DNA from: Larkinella terrae
GTDB lineage: Bacteria > Bacteroidota > Bacteroidia > Cytophagales > Spirosomataceae
Assembly: GCF_009668025.1 (NCBI RefSeq)
Contig: NZ_WJXZ01000004.1
Span: 62,001 to 126,000 of the forward strand
DNA length: 64,000 nucleotides
Reading direction: 5' to 3'
The notes under the pieces are model-generated. The model was not told the DNA's origin. It saw only the letters and a program-made list of their open reading frames with translations, and ran no database searches. Both the position numbers and the translations under genes were made by a program. Below are positions 1 through 9,937 of the stretch, one piece after another. How positions within the stretch are numbered: position 1 is the first letter of the stretch; every line of letters begins with the position of its first letter.

Positions 1-2
1 TT

Positions 3-806
3 CTGACACTGGCGGAGATGTCCGGCGTTTATACTCTGATCGTTGATCAACTTCGGTTACCCGCTTCGCTGAGCGTTTTCATCATGAAGCCGTGGACGAT
101 GATTACGTACTTCTTCACGCACGAAGACGTCTTTCACATTTTGTTCAACATGCTTTTTCTGTACTGGTTTGGGCGGTTGATCGACGAATACCTGGGAAAC
201 CGGCGACTGGTGGCGCTGTATATGCTGGGCGGTTTGGCGGGTGGTTTGGCTTACATCGCTATCTACAACCTGCTTCCCTACTTTCATGAGCAAGTGAGCG
301 ATTCCCGGATGCTGGGCGCTTCGGCGGCCGCTTTTTCCGTTGCCGTCGGCGCTTCTACCCTATTGCCTAATTACACCTTTCATCTGCTGTTTTTTGGCCC
401 GGTCCGGATCAAATACATTGCTTTCTTTTACATCGTGCTGTCGTTGGCGCGGTCCATCGGCCCCAATGCCGGGGGCGATCTGTCCCATCTGGGCGGGGCG
501 CTGGTCGGTTTTCTGTTTATCAAAATGCTTCAGAATGGCACGGATCTGGGCCAGCCTATTTACTGGGTCATGGACGGATGGCAGAGCCTGTTCCGGAAAA
601 AACCGCCGGTTAAGGTATCCTACCGCCAGCGGAGCAGCGCCAGCATGAGCGCCGGTTCCTACGCGGCCCCCTCGTCGCCGTCGGCGGTTGCCATGCCGGA
701 TCAGGACGAAATTGATGCGATTCTGGATAAAATATCCCGTTCCGGTTACGAAAGCCTCACGCGGGAAGAGAAACAGAAACTATTTCGGGCCAGCCAGCGT
801 GGATAG
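3..806 (+). CDS. Rhomboid family intramembrane serine protease (5' end outside window)
   Basis: Polytopic membrane protease that would cleave transmembrane substrates within the bilayer. Counting from the first visible ATG (18), the catalytic serine is S102 in the G-A-S-A motif and the partner histidine is H157 in the DLSHLGG helix. The HEDVFHILFN segment (residues 34-44) is the usual conserved stretch of the second helix. About six membrane segments are visible, followed by a soluble tail rich in Ser/Ala/Pro and then charged residues (from about 195). The frame stays open upstream of ATG 18 to the window edge, and a first helix is expected before it, so the true start probably lies outside the window. 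A strong hairpin follows at 887-923. The family call is secure; the substrate is unknown. Confidence 0.88.
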   Translation: MTLAEMSGVYTLIVDQLRLPASLSVFIMKPWTMITYFFTHEDVFHILFNMLFLYWFGRLIDEYLGNRRLVALYMLGGLAGGLAYIAIYNLLPYFHEQVSDSRMLGASAAAFSVAVGASTLLPNYTFHLLFFGPVRIKYIAFFYIVLSLARSIGPNAGGDLSHLGGALVGFLFIKMLQNGTDLGQPIYWVMDGWQSLFRKKPPVKVSYRQRSSASMSAGSYAAPSSPSAVAMPDQDEIDAILDKISRSGYESLTREEKQKLFRASQRG

Positions 807-886
807 ATTCTAAATTGTATTTTTCTCGCGGAAATTGTTCAGGTATTTTTGGCGGAAATACAGAACGAACGTTTAGTAAATTTACT

Positions 887-923
887 AAAAAGCACGCAGA
901 AACGTTATTTCGGCGTGCTTTTT
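887..923. terminator. Bidirectional intrinsic terminator
   Basis: A perfect 11-bp stem, AAAAAGCACGC pairing with GCGTGCTTTTT, encloses a 15-nt loop that can itself form GAAA/TTTC pairs. A-run and T-run flanks make it functional in either direction. It sits after the rhomboid gene and before the dxs promoter region. The rest of 807-1090 shows no convincing gene. Confidence 0.8.
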
Positions 924-994
924 AGGCCTATAGCCTTCCACAATGCTGATTTTTGAGAATCAGTTAATTGGATGTGCAAGTTGTGTTTTTTTTG

Positions 995-1002
995 TACTTT
1001 TG
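995..1002 (+). promoter_or_regulatory. Putative -7 box for dxs
   Basis: TACTTTTG matches the Bacteroidota -7 consensus TAnnTTTG exactly, 88 bases before the dxs ATG. The nearest upstream TTG (968-970) is 24 bp away, longer than the usual 19-21 bp, so only the -7 element is well supported. Confidence 0.45.
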
Positions 1003-1090
1003 CCCGGCAAAGATTTCATGAATGAATGTGGTGAAACAGTTTGTTGCCACACGGAGTTTATGAAAAACAATTTACACTACCCTACTCACT

Positions 1091-3025
1091 ATGTTGATCA
1101 CTCCCGGCAAATTACTCGCCAAGATTGACACCCCGGACGACCTCCGTAATCTGGATCAAACCGACCTCCCCCAAGTCTGTGCTGAACTACGACAGTTTAT
1201 TGTCGATAACGTATCAGTGTATGGCGGTCATTTTGGTGCCAGTCTGGGTGTTGTCGAATTGACGGTTGCCCTCCATTATGTTTTCAATACACCGGATGAT
1301 CAGCTGGTTTGGGATGTGGGTCACCAGGCGTATGGCCATAAAATTCTGACCGGACGGCGCGATATTTTTCATACCAACCGGTTTTACAAAGGCTTATCCG
1401 GTTTTCCGAAACGGAAGGAAAGTCCGTATGATTCGTTTGGGGTTGGTCACTCGTCAACCTCCATCTCGGCGGCTCTGGGTATGGCCGTAGCCTCGCAACT
1501 CCAGAACAATCCGAAGCGGCACCACATTGCGGTAATTGGCGACGGTGCCATGACCGCCGGTCTGGCCTTCGAAGGCATGAACCACGCAGGCTCGACCGAA
1601 GCCGATCTGCTGATTATCCTGAACGATAACTGCATGTCCATCGATCCCAACGTGGGGGCCTTGCGGGAATACCTGACGGATATTACAACCTCGCCGACCT
1701 ATAACAAGGTAAAAGACGAAGTCTGGAATCTGTTGGGCAAGATGAGCAATTTCGGCAAAAGCGCGCAGGACATCGTTTCGAAAATCGAAACCGGTTTGAA
1801 AGCGTCGCTGTTGAAGCAAAGCAATCTGTTCGAATCGCTGCATTTGCGGTATTTTGGCCCCATCGACGGCCACGATATCGATCATCTGGTGAGCGTGATG
1901 AACGATCTGAAAGACATTCCGGGTCCCAAACTGCTGCACTGCCTGACGGTGAAAGGCAAAGGCTACGGCCCCGCCGAAAAAGACCAGACCAAATGGCACG
2001 CGCCGGGTTTGTTCGATAAAGTGACGGGGGAAATTAAAAAGAAAATTTACGACAAACCGCAACCGCCTAAATACCAGGATGTTTTCGGGCATACGCTGGT
2101 GGAACTGGCGGAAGTCAACGAGAAAATTGTGGGCGTTACGCCCGCGATGCCGTCGGGTTCGTCGATGAATATTATGATGAAGGCCATTCCGGATCGGGCT
2201 TTCGATGTAGGTATTGCCGAACAACATGCCGTTACGTTCTCGGCGGGGATGGCGACGCAGGGTCAGGTGGTTTTTTGTAATATTTACTCCACCTTCATGC
2301 AGCGCGCCTACGATCAGGTGATCCACGACGTCTGCATTCAGGAATTACCGGTTATTTTTTGTCTTGATCGCGCCGGTTTTGCCGGAGCCGATGGCCCGAC
2401 GCACCACGGCGCGTACGACCTGGCGTTTATGCGTTGCGTTCCGAACATGATCGTGGCCAGCCCGATGAACGAGCAGGAACTCCGAAACCTAATGTTTACG
2501 GCCCAGTCGGATACGATTCAGGACGGCACTCAGGCGTTTACGATCCGGTATCCGCGGGGTGAAGGCGTGATGCCCAACTGGCGGACTCCGCTGGAACAGG
2601 TTGAAATTGGCAAGGGACGCAAAATCCGGGATGGAAAAGACGTAGCCATTCTGACCATTGGACCCATCGGGAACTATGCCGTCACGGCCTGTGAATTTCT
2701 CGAAAAAGAAAGTATTCGGCCCGCGCATTACGACATGCGGTTTGTAAAACCGCTCGACGAAGCGATGCTGCACGAAATATTCCAACGGTACGACAACGTC
2801 ATCACGGTAGAAGACGGTTGCTTAATGGGCGGTTTTGGCAGCGCGGTGGTTGAATTTATGACCGATCACGGCTACGTTGCGCGCGTCAAGCGGCTGGGAA
2901 TTCCGGATGCGGTGATCGAGCACGGGGAGCAAATCGACCTGCACCGCGAATGCGGTTTTGATCCGCAGGGCATTGCCGACGCCGTGCGGGAACTGATCTA
3001 CAGCAAACGGGTAGTAACTGCTTAA
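1091..3025 (+). CDS. dxs: 1-deoxy-D-xylulose-5-phosphate synthase
   Basis: Thiamine-diphosphate enzyme that condenses pyruvate with glyceraldehyde 3-phosphate to make DXP, the first step of the MEP isoprenoid pathway (and a precursor route to thiamine and pyridoxal). It has 644 residues, the normal family length. The ThDP/Mg motif is visible as GDGAM (150-154) followed by NDN (178-180), with the HQAYGHK motif near 78-84. The pyrimidine-binding domain has AEQHAVTF and the DRAG-F-GADGPTH motif (about 424). The transketolase C-terminal domain ends the protein. The ATG at 1091 gives the expected N-terminus. It appears monocistronic, with its own -7 box upstream. Isoprenoid supply links it loosely to the polyprenyl-dependent glycosyltransferases elsewhere in the window. 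Confidence 0.96.
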   Translation: MLITPGKLLAKIDTPDDLRNLDQTDLPQVCAELRQFIVDNVSVYGGHFGASLGVVELTVALHYVFNTPDDQLVWDVGHQAYGHKILTGRRDIFHTNRFYKGLSGFPKRKESPYDSFGVGHSSTSISAALGMAVASQLQNNPKRHHIAVIGDGAMTAGLAFEGMNHAGSTEADLLIILNDNCMSIDPNVGALREYLTDITTSPTYNKVKDEVWNLLGKMSNFGKSAQDIVSKIETGLKASLLKQSNLFESLHLRYFGPIDGHDIDHLVSVMNDLKDIPGPKLLHCLTVKGKGYGPAEKDQTKWHAPGLFDKVTGEIKKKIYDKPQPPKYQDVFGHTLVELAEVNEKIVGVTPAMPSGSSMNIMMKAIPDRAFDVGIAEQHAVTFSAGMATQGQVVFCNIYSTFMQRAYDQVIHDVCIQELPVIFCLDRAGFAGADGPTHHGAYDLAFMRCVPNMIVASPMNEQELRNLMFTAQSDTIQDGTQAFTIRYPRGEGVMPNWRTPLEQVEIGKGRKIRDGKDVAILTIGPIGNYAVTACEFLEKESIRPAHYDMRFVKPLDEAMLHEIFQRYDNVITVEDGCLMGGFGSAVVEFMTDHGYVARVKRLGIPDAVIEHGEQIDLHRECGFDPQGIADAVRELIYSKRVVTA

Positions 3026-3166
3026 AATAACCTTTCAGGAAAACGGTGCCGGGTCGCCGGTGTGATTGAAGGGAAAGGATTCGCACGGATAAAACCGTAT
3101 CAATCCGCTCCCGACATCAATCCCACTGGCGACCTGCCCTTTTCTTAGTCCTTTCAGATTCGTACA

Positions 3167-4444
3167 ATGCAGGTATTTAAATTCGGCGGAGCATCGGTAA
3201 AAAACGCGCAGGGTATTCGCAATGTGGCCAGCATCATTCAACAGCAACCGCCCCGTGAATTAGTCGTAGTGATTTCGGCGATGGGCGAAACGACCAATGC
3301 GCTGGAAAAATTAACCTGGGCTTATCTGCGCCGAGAGCCGGAAAAAGACGCTATCTGGCAGCATATCCGTATTCAGCATGAGCAGACAATCAATGAATTA
3401 GCCAGCGCGGATTCGGAAGCCTTCCAACCGGTTTACGATTTGTTCTCGGCCGTTGAAACCATCCTGGATCAGGATCCCGAAGCTCCAGTCGATCAAGTTT
3501 ACGACCAACTGGTCTCGTTTGGCGAATTGCTCTCAACCCGGATTATCAACGCCTATCTCAACCAATCCGGTTTAGATTCCTATTGGGTGGATGCCCGGCG
3601 GCTGATTCGAACGGATGATAGTTACCGGGAAGCAAAAGTAGACTGGAGCCAAACCGGTGAGCATATTACCGAAACGCTGGCCGATTTGCTGGATACCAGC
3701 GTTGTGATCACGCAGGGCTTTGTTGGAAATACAGGTGAAGGTCACACGACCACGCTGGGTCGCGACGGATCGGATTATACCGCTGCCATTTTCGCTTATT
3801 GCCTGGACGCCGAGCGCGTCACCATCTGGAAAGATGTGCCGGGCGTCCTGAATGCCGATCCCAAGTGGTTTGACGAAACCGTTAAAATTGACCAGTTGAC
3901 CTATCAGGATGCCATCGAACTGGCGTATTACGGCGCCACGGTGATTCATCCGAAAACCATCAAACCGTTACAGAACAAGAACATTCCGCTCTACGTCCGG
4001 TCGTTTTTTCGTCCGGAGGAACCCGGAACTGTGATCGGGCATTTTGAAAAACACCTGCCTATTCCGTCGTTCATTTTCAAAATGAACCAGACGTTGATTT
4101 CGCTTCATCCGAAGGATTTCTCGTTCATTGCGGAAGCGAATCTGAGCAAAATTTTCGGGCATTTTGCGGAATACGGCGTGAAAATCAACCTGATGCAGAA
4201 TACCGCCATCAGTTTTTCGGTCGTGGTCGATCACCGCCCGGAGCGATTGGCCCGGCTGATGCCACAGTTGCAGGAGGAATTTCGGATTAGTTACAACGAA
4301 GGTCTGGAACTCATCACGATCCGGCATTACGATGAGAAAACCATTGACCGGGTTCTGGTCAACAAAAAACTGCTGGTGGAGCAGAAAAGCCGGTATACCG
4401 TTCAACTCGTGGTGAAAGATATCGACCGTGCCCCCGAACTTTAG
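3167..4444 (+). CDS. lysC: Aspartate kinase
   Basis: Phosphorylates L-aspartate, the entry step to lysine, threonine, methionine and diaminopimelate synthesis. The N-terminal nucleotide-binding motif KFGGAS is at residues 5-10, and the kinase core shows GFVGNT and TTLGRDGSDYTA. The last ~130 residues resemble a pair of ACT-type regulatory domains, so feedback by a pathway amino acid is likely. At 425 residues it is a monofunctional kinase with no homoserine dehydrogenase fused. Its stop codon (TAG, 4442-4444) overlaps the stop codon of the convergent PorP/SprF gene (TAA read on the minus strand from 4441-4443). The symbol lysC is used generically; the effector amino acid cannot be read from the sequence. 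Confidence 0.92.
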   Translation: MQVFKFGGASVKNAQGIRNVASIIQQQPPRELVVVISAMGETTNALEKLTWAYLRREPEKDAIWQHIRIQHEQTINELASADSEAFQPVYDLFSAVETILDQDPEAPVDQVYDQLVSFGELLSTRIINAYLNQSGLDSYWVDARRLIRTDDSYREAKVDWSQTGEHITETLADLLDTSVVITQGFVGNTGEGHTTTLGRDGSDYTAAIFAYCLDAERVTIWKDVPGVLNADPKWFDETVKIDQLTYQDAIELAYYGATVIHPKTIKPLQNKNIPLYVRSFFRPEEPGTVIGHFEKHLPIPSFIFKMNQTLISLHPKDFSFIAEANLSKIFGHFAEYGVKINLMQNTAISFSVVVDHRPERLARLMPQLQEEFRISYNEGLELITIRHYDEKTIDRVLVNKKLLVEQKSRYTVQLVVKDIDRAPEL

Positions 4445-5475
4445 AACTTCGGACAGGAAAGCTGTTTGCGGGCGTTGCGGTTTTTGGGTTTGCCCGGAGG
4501 CCAGTTCTCAAAGGTGTACGACAGCGAGATTTCGTGAGCACCCCCGCTGCCCGGCCCCAGTGACGAAATGGTTGCGTCGTAACTGTAGCCAATCGAGAAG
4601 GCATCCTGACGAAAACCGACCAGGGCAATCAGCGACTCGCGGTTGGTGATATTGGGAGCGTATTTTTTCAGTGGCAAACCCCGGTACCAAAGCCCAACCA
4701 CGATGGGTGAGTAGGTCATGTAAACGCCCAGATCCAACTGATCGTATTTGCCCTGATAGCGGTAATTAATCGCCGGAGAGATGGTTTTCTCGCGTTCCCA
4801 TTCATCGCCCAGGCCGGTGAAGCCCGCAAACGGAATCCGCAACCCGGCGTGAATGCTTCCTTTCAGGGGCAGGCGGCTTTCGTCGCTCAGCACAAAAACA
4901 CCCTGATTGGGTCGGCTGAGGTGATGGGCCGCCACGCCAATCCAGTACCAGTCGGAATACAGCAAACCGCCGGTTGAGAAATCCAGGTACTTCAGTTGCG
5001 GAGAGCCATTGGTCACCACCGGGTCCGTGGTCGGATTGCCGGTAAAACCGCCATTGTTATATTGATCGCCGAAGGTAAGGCCGAACCAGTTGATCGAACG
5101 GTTGACGTAAGACCCCTGTACGCCCAGCCGGACGAATGTTTCTTCAGCCACCCGAATCTGGTAAGAATATTGCAATCCAATGTCCGTGGAGCGAATGCGT
5201 CCCTGGCCCTGGTTGTCGCTTTGCAGCATCAAACCGACGCCACTGTTGTAGCGCTCGAAGAAATGGTCGACACTCACCATAGACGTTACGTAGTTGGTGA
5301 CGGCGGGCCATTGATTCCGGTAATTGACGGTTACCCTCGGAGCCAGCGCTGAACCCGCAAAAGCCGGATTCAGGTACAGAGGAGCCGCATAAAACTGGGA
5401 AAATTGCGGGTCCTGCGCCCAAACCGTTCCGCCGATCAGCAAGCCAAGGAGAAGAAAAAAGTAACGTTTTAACAT
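4441..5475 (-). CDS. PorP/SprF family type IX secretion-associated outer membrane protein
   Basis: Outer-membrane beta-barrel of the PorP/SprF family, which in Bacteroidota supports type IX secretion or surface anchoring of specific large adhesins. The start at 5475 (MLKRYFFLLLGLL...VWAQ) gives a clean signal peptide of about 20 residues; a longer frame to 5505 only adds an implausible leader. The mature N-terminus has the family signature DPQFSQFYAAPLYLNPAF. The body is built of alternating beta-strand-like segments, and the C-terminus carries the strand typical of the family (SLSYTFENW). It lies divergently from the type B CTD protein at 5729-9826. Pairing of a PorP/SprF protein with a type B CTD adhesin is known (SprF with SprB in Flavobacterium), so the two probably work together. 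Confidence 0.9.
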   Translation of the reverse strand: MLKRYFFLLLGLLIGGTVWAQDPQFSQFYAAPLYLNPAFAGSALAPRVTVNYRNQWPAVTNYVTSMVSVDHFFERYNSGVGLMLQSDNQGQGRIRSTDIGLQYSYQIRVAEETFVRLGVQGSYVNRSINWFGLTFGDQYNNGGFTGNPTTDPVVTNGSPQLKYLDFSTGGLLYSDWYWIGVAAHHLSRPNQGVFVLSDESRLPLKGSIHAGLRIPFAGFTGLGDEWEREKTISPAINYRYQGKYDQLDLGVYMTYSPIVVGLWYRGLPLKKYAPNITNRESLIALVGFRQDAFSIGYSYDATISSLGPGSGGAHEISLSYTFENWPPGKPKNRNARKQLSCPKF

Positions 5476-5728
5476 AACTGTATTTTTAAGCAAACAACTT
5501 GCCAAACTGGTTCGGATAAAACACTAACAGATAAACGTTTTTTTGCCGTAAAATTGCACTTGACAGATTAGATAAAGATAGTTGCAAATGATGAAACGGA
5601 TGAATGGTAACTTATAAAATTTTTATAGCCGCCGTTTCGTTTACAATAACGTACTGCCCACCTCAACTGTTATGTTTATGAATGCAACCAGAAGCCGGGC
5701 CGGTATTTACTTGACTTTTTAGCAGCGA
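5476..5728. other. Divergent intergenic region between PorP/SprF and the adhesin-like gene
   Basis: About 250 bases with A+T-rich stretches that must hold the promoters for both divergent genes. I found no perfect TAnnTTTG box on either strand and no convincing hairpin. Confidence 0.5.
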
Positions 5729-8700
5729 ATGACAACCTATACAGGAATGGTACGGCGGTTGGGATGGATGCTTCTGTGTTGGGGGCTGTTTGTCGGCGCG
5801 GCCTATGCACAAACTGCCGTGCAGGGAATTAAGGTAAGCGGGAAACTGTGTATTGCCGACCCATCTTGCGATACGGGTGTGATGTTTGAAGATACCGTAC
5901 CCAACGTGCGCTCCCGGGTCTGGAGTTTTGGCGACGGCGCTTCCGGTCAGGATACCTCTTCAGCCGCCAAACCCAAGCATTCTTACAATAATCCCGGTAC
6001 TTATACGGTTACGCTGACCCGAACCATGCAGGATGGGTCGAAGCAAACCGCTTCAAGACCGATTACCATCGGTGTTCCGCCCACCCAATTTCAGAACTGG
6101 CGAACGGATACCATGTTGTGTAACGGGCAGAAAATAACACTCGATCCGTATCCAAACGGTGCACCGGCAGGGGCGAGTTATCTCTGGTATCCCAAAGGCG
6201 ATACGACCCAAACCATTCAGGTCGATAGTGCGGGATGTTACTCGGTGGAAGTCTGGATTGGTTCACAAAAAGACAAGCCGAATGTCTGTTCAACAGAAAA
6301 CCGCATCAACGTGCAGGTGTGCGGGCAGCAGCCGCAACAACAGGGCGCCAAGTGGTATTTCGGAAACAATGCCGGAATCGATTTTTCCGGCGGTAGCCCC
6401 AGCCCGCTGGACGATGGAAAACTGAATACCATCGAAGGGTCATCGTCCATCTCCAACACCAAAGGGCAGCTTCTCTTTTATACCGGCGGGGTTCTCATTT
6501 ACGACAAAAATGGGAACCTGATGAAACCGCTCAATCCGGCCGACACGGCGCAGCTGCAGGGTAGTCAGAATTCGACCCAGTCGGCGTTAATTGTGCCGCA
6601 GCCGACCTGTAAAGGCTGTGAATACCTCTACCGGGTGTATACAACTTCTGAGATTAACGGCAAGAAAAACCTGACCGTGAGCCTGGTTGATATGCGTTAT
6701 AATCAGGGAATTGGCGCTATTGTCGAGAAAAACACCCTGGTGGATTCCCTGACGACGGAGCGTCTGGCTTCAGTCCGGAATGATCGTGATACAACTTATT
6801 GGGTTATTTCGCACGATTACGGTAACAACAAGTTTCAGGTCTATCACGTAACGAAAGCCGGTGCGGAAGGTCCGGTCGAGTATGCCCTCGGCATGCCGCA
6901 CGATACCACAACCAAGGGCGAAGGCTACATGAAAATCGGTCCGGCCGACACGACCGGGAACGGAAACCGCCCCATTGCGGTCGTGGTGCCCGGTCCGCCC
7001 ACCAACTACGTCGAAACGTTTACGTTCAACGATTCGACCGGCGTCATGACTGCTGGTCCTTCCATCAACATCGGCCCGGCGCCACCGAAAGCGTACGGCG
7101 TCGAGTTCTCACCCGACGGCTCGAAACTCTATGTTACCTTACAGGGCGATACGGCGCACGCTTCCCAGATTCTGATTTATGACCTGACAAATCCGGACCC
7201 GGCCGCGATCGAAGCCTCCAAGACGGTTTTGGATAGTACAAAGGCGCGGGAATACGGCGCTTTGCAGATCGGTTCTGATGGTAAGATTTACGTGGCCATC
7301 AAAAACGGAAAAAGCCTGGGGGTGATCGAAAATCCGAACGATGCATTGCTGGCCCCCGCGACGTTCGATCCGAATGGTCTCAATCTGAATGGGCCAACGA
7401 GCCAACTGGGTTTGCCGAACATGGTCGCCAATTTCAACGAACCGTCCAGTTCACCCGGTTTTTCATATGCCGACACCTGCGCCGGTTCGCCCACCCAGTT
7501 TACGGCCACGCCCCGCTGTTCGCCTTTAAAAGATAATTATACCTGGAACTGGGGCGACAGCAGCGCGCCGTTCAGCACAACGGCTACGCAAGCCACGCAT
7601 ACGTTTCAGCAACCGGGCGTTTATCCCGTTAGCCTGCGTATTGTAACCATGCGTTCGGATGGAAGCATTTGTAAGGATACGTTGATCACGCAGAATGTAA
7701 CCATTGTCAAAACCCCCGACCCAATTAATCTGGGGCCGGATATAGACAGTTGTAAGAATACCGTTACGCTGGATGCCAAAGTGGCGGCTGGTGTTTATAT
7801 CTGGCTGCGAAATGGGCGGGTTCTGCGAGGGTATAATGAACGAACATTGACCGTGACGACCCCGGGCAGGCCGGGATACAACGGCATTACACCGGGGCGG
7901 TTTGTGGTTATTGCTGCGAACGGGGGCTGTTTTTCAAGTGATACGATCAACGTTTCCCTGCGTCGTCCGCCTAATTTTACGCTTGGCCCCGATACAACGC
8001 TTTGCCTGAACAGTTCCTTAACCTTAACTGCCCGCGGCAACGGATGGAACAGTTTCAAATGGAGCAATGGTTCGACGGAGCGTGAAACGACGATCAGTAA
8101 AGCGGGTCAGTATTCGGTTATTGTTGGCGATATCAACGGTTGCGAAAACACCGATACGGTGGCGGTGGTTGCCTTGCCAAAACCGGCAGTAACAGCCTTC
8201 ATGACCCCTCCGAGCGGTTGTACGACCACCGACGGCAGCATCCGGCTCAGCGTTGGCTCGGCCACGGTTCGGCGGTTTGAGTGGAGTTTGGCTGGTCAAC
8301 CGATTGGCGATACCACGGCGCTGTTGCAGGGCATCCGGGATGGGGAATACACTGTTCGGATCATCAGTAATAATGCCTGTACGGTCGATACCACGCTGAA
8401 GCTCCAGTCCAACAACAGCATTGAAGTAAAAGCCGATCCGCAGACGGCCCTGTGTACGGTTCCGCAAAGCGGTTCCATTCGACTTACGGTGGTGAAGGGG
8501 CGACCGACGGAGTTTATCTGGCGGGATGCCGCCGGCACGGTGGTCGGGAATGGGTCCGGTTTGACCGGTATTAACGGCGGGGTCTATAGCCTCGAAGCGC
8601 GTGATACCGGCGGCTGTCTCGATACCCTGAATAACATCCGCGTTCCGGTCGATACCACTGGTTTTGTATCCTTAGGCCCTGATCGGGGAAAATGCATCGG

Positions 8701-9826
8701 CGATACGATTCAACTGTCGTCGCTGATCCAAACGCCGGGCGATGTCTATCTGTGGAATAGCGGTCAAAATACACCATCGATCAATGTGACCAAAGCCGGG
8801 CCGTATCGTTTAACAGTTCGGAATTCGATTACGGGTTGCCAGGGTTCCGATGAGGTGGTGGTTACATTCAACGCGAAACCGGTCGTAGAAGCGGGTCCGC
8901 CACTGGAAACCTGCGCCAATGGCCCGGTGATTAACCTCGCCGGAGCGACGCCGATCGGCGGTTTCTGGACGGGCCGGGGCGTGGATAGTACCGGGCGGTT
9001 TACGCCAGCGGATAGTCTGGCAGGCACGCAGCCGATTGTGCTGACCTATTCGGCTTCCCAGGGCGGCTGTGTGGCTTCCGACCGAAAAATTGTGTTTGTT
9101 CAGGTGCCGCCAACCGTCAATCTCGGACCGGATACAACTTTATGCCCATCCCCGACTCTGCAATTGGCAGTAAGGAATGCATCAGCGGGAGCGACGTTCC
9201 GGTGGTCGACGGGCGCAACTACTTCGTCAATTAATCCGACCCAATCGGGGACTTATTCGGTGGTGGCAACGTCCGGCGTCTGTACGGCAACCGACGACGT
9301 GAAACTGACCTTTTTGCCTTTGCCGACCTTCGACCTGACCCGGGAAGTTCCCCTGTGCGTGGGTGATAACGGCAAAGCGACGTTACAGGTAACGGGAAAC
9401 AGCTCGCTCACGTATTTCTGGCCGCATTCCGGCGACAGCACTCCGCGCATAACGGTTTTGGAAGTGGGGCGGTATGCCGTTCGGGTGACGGGTACCAACG
9501 GCTGCGCTGTGGTCGATACGGCGGTGGTTGTTGATAAATGCGAACCCCGCGTCGTCATTCCGGATGCCTTCACCCCGAACGGCGATGGCAACAACGATCT
9601 GCTCGACGTTTTCACGGCCTACGTAACGGATTTTGAACTTCGGGTATTCAACCGCTGGGGCGAAGTGATCTTTGTATCGAACGATCCGGAGAAGAAATGG
9701 GACGGCAATTACCGTGGACAGGCCTATCCGTCAATGGTTTATGCCTACACGGTGAACTTCAAAAGTCTGTATTATCCGGATCGGCCAAAAGTGCTGAAAC
9801 GGGGCTCGATTCTGTTGGTTCGGTAG
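5729..9826 (+). CDS. Giant secreted PKD/Ig-like protein with gliding-motility (T9SS type B) C-terminal domain
   Basis: A 1365-residue surface or secreted protein. Domains in order: signal peptide 1-28 (ends AYAQ); PKD domain about 33-115 (VWSFGDG, HSYNNPGTYTVTL); a short Ig-like segment with paired cysteines; a region of about 205-570 beginning KWYFGNNAGIDFSGG that looks like a beta-propeller; a second PKD domain about 595-675 (WNWGDS, HTFQQPGVYPVSL); then a series of Ig-like modules in which LGPD followed by a Cys-containing strand recurs four times. The C-terminal ~93 residues (IPDAFTPNGDGNNDLL, FNRWGEVIF, KWDG) are the type B sorting domain. The T9SS would export it and the neighbouring PorP/SprF protein is its likely partner. 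Adhesion or matrix binding is inferred; no catalytic domain is evident. Confidence 0.9.
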   Translation: MTTYTGMVRRLGWMLLCWGLFVGAAYAQTAVQGIKVSGKLCIADPSCDTGVMFEDTVPNVRSRVWSFGDGASGQDTSSAAKPKHSYNNPGTYTVTLTRTMQDGSKQTASRPITIGVPPTQFQNWRTDTMLCNGQKITLDPYPNGAPAGASYLWYPKGDTTQTIQVDSAGCYSVEVWIGSQKDKPNVCSTENRINVQVCGQQPQQQGAKWYFGNNAGIDFSGGSPSPLDDGKLNTIEGSSSISNTKGQLLFYTGGVLIYDKNGNLMKPLNPADTAQLQGSQNSTQSALIVPQPTCKGCEYLYRVYTTSEINGKKNLTVSLVDMRYNQGIGAIVEKNTLVDSLTTERLASVRNDRDTTYWVISHDYGNNKFQVYHVTKAGAEGPVEYALGMPHDTTTKGEGYMKIGPADTTGNGNRPIAVVVPGPPTNYVETFTFNDSTGVMTAGPSINIGPAPPKAYGVEFSPDGSKLYVTLQGDTAHASQILIYDLTNPDPAAIEASKTVLDSTKAREYGALQIGSDGKIYVAIKNGKSLGVIENPNDALLAPATFDPNGLNLNGPTSQLGLPNMVANFNEPSSSPGFSYADTCAGSPTQFTATPRCSPLKDNYTWNWGDSSAPFSTTATQATHTFQQPGVYPVSLRIVTMRSDGSICKDTLITQNVTIVKTPDPINLGPDIDSCKNTVTLDAKVAAGVYIWLRNGRVLRGYNERTLTVTTPGRPGYNGITPGRFVVIAANGGCFSSDTINVSLRRPPNFTLGPDTTLCLNSSLTLTARGNGWNSFKWSNGSTERETTISKAGQYSVIVGDINGCENTDTVAVVALPKPAVTAFMTPPSGCTTTDGSIRLSVGSATVRRFEWSLAGQPIGDTTALLQGIRDGEYTVRIISNNACTVDTTLKLQSNNSIEVKADPQTALCTVPQSGSIRLTVVKGRPTEFIWRDAAGTVVGNGSGLTGINGGVYSLEARDTGGCLDTLNNIRVPVDTTGFVSLGPDRGKCIGDTIQLSSLIQTPGDVYLWNSGQNTPSINVTKAGPYRLTVRNSITGCQGSDEVVVTFNAKPVVEAGPPLETCANGPVINLAGATPIGGFWTGRGVDSTGRFTPADSLAGTQPIVLTYSASQGGCVASDRKIVFVQVPPTVNLGPDTTLCPSPTLQLAVRNASAGATFRWSTGATTSSINPTQSGTYSVVATSGVCTATDDVKLTFLPLPTFDLTREVPLCVGDNGKATLQVTGNSSLTYFWPHSGDSTPRITVLEVGRYAVRVTGTNGCAVVDTAVVVDKCEPRVVIPDAFTPNGDGNNDLLDVFTAYVTDFELRVFNRWGEVIFVSNDPEKKWDGNYRGQAYPSMVYAYTVNFKSLYYPDRPKVLKRGSILLVR

Positions 9827-9848
9827 CGGAAATATGCCCGGAATTTCG

Positions 9849-9856
9849 TATATTTG
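9849..9856 (+). promoter_or_regulatory. Putative -7 box for ruvB
   Basis: TATATTTG is an exact match to TAnnTTTG, about 82 bases before the ruvB ATG. No TTG lies at the expected spacing upstream, so this rests on the -7 element alone. Confidence 0.4.
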
Positions 9857-9937
9857 AATGAAATCAGTGCCTGTGTAAACGGCTGAAAATCAGATTCGTT
9901 TAAGGCGTAAACAACAAATACGTTCATTCAGATACCG

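Noticed and set aside
943-1128. 61-codon plus-strand frame before dxs
   Set aside because: Overlaps the dxs start and its -7 box; no protein-like conservation visible.
1454-2326. 290-codon minus-strand frame inside dxs
   Set aside because: Antisense to conserved dxs motifs; no family signature.
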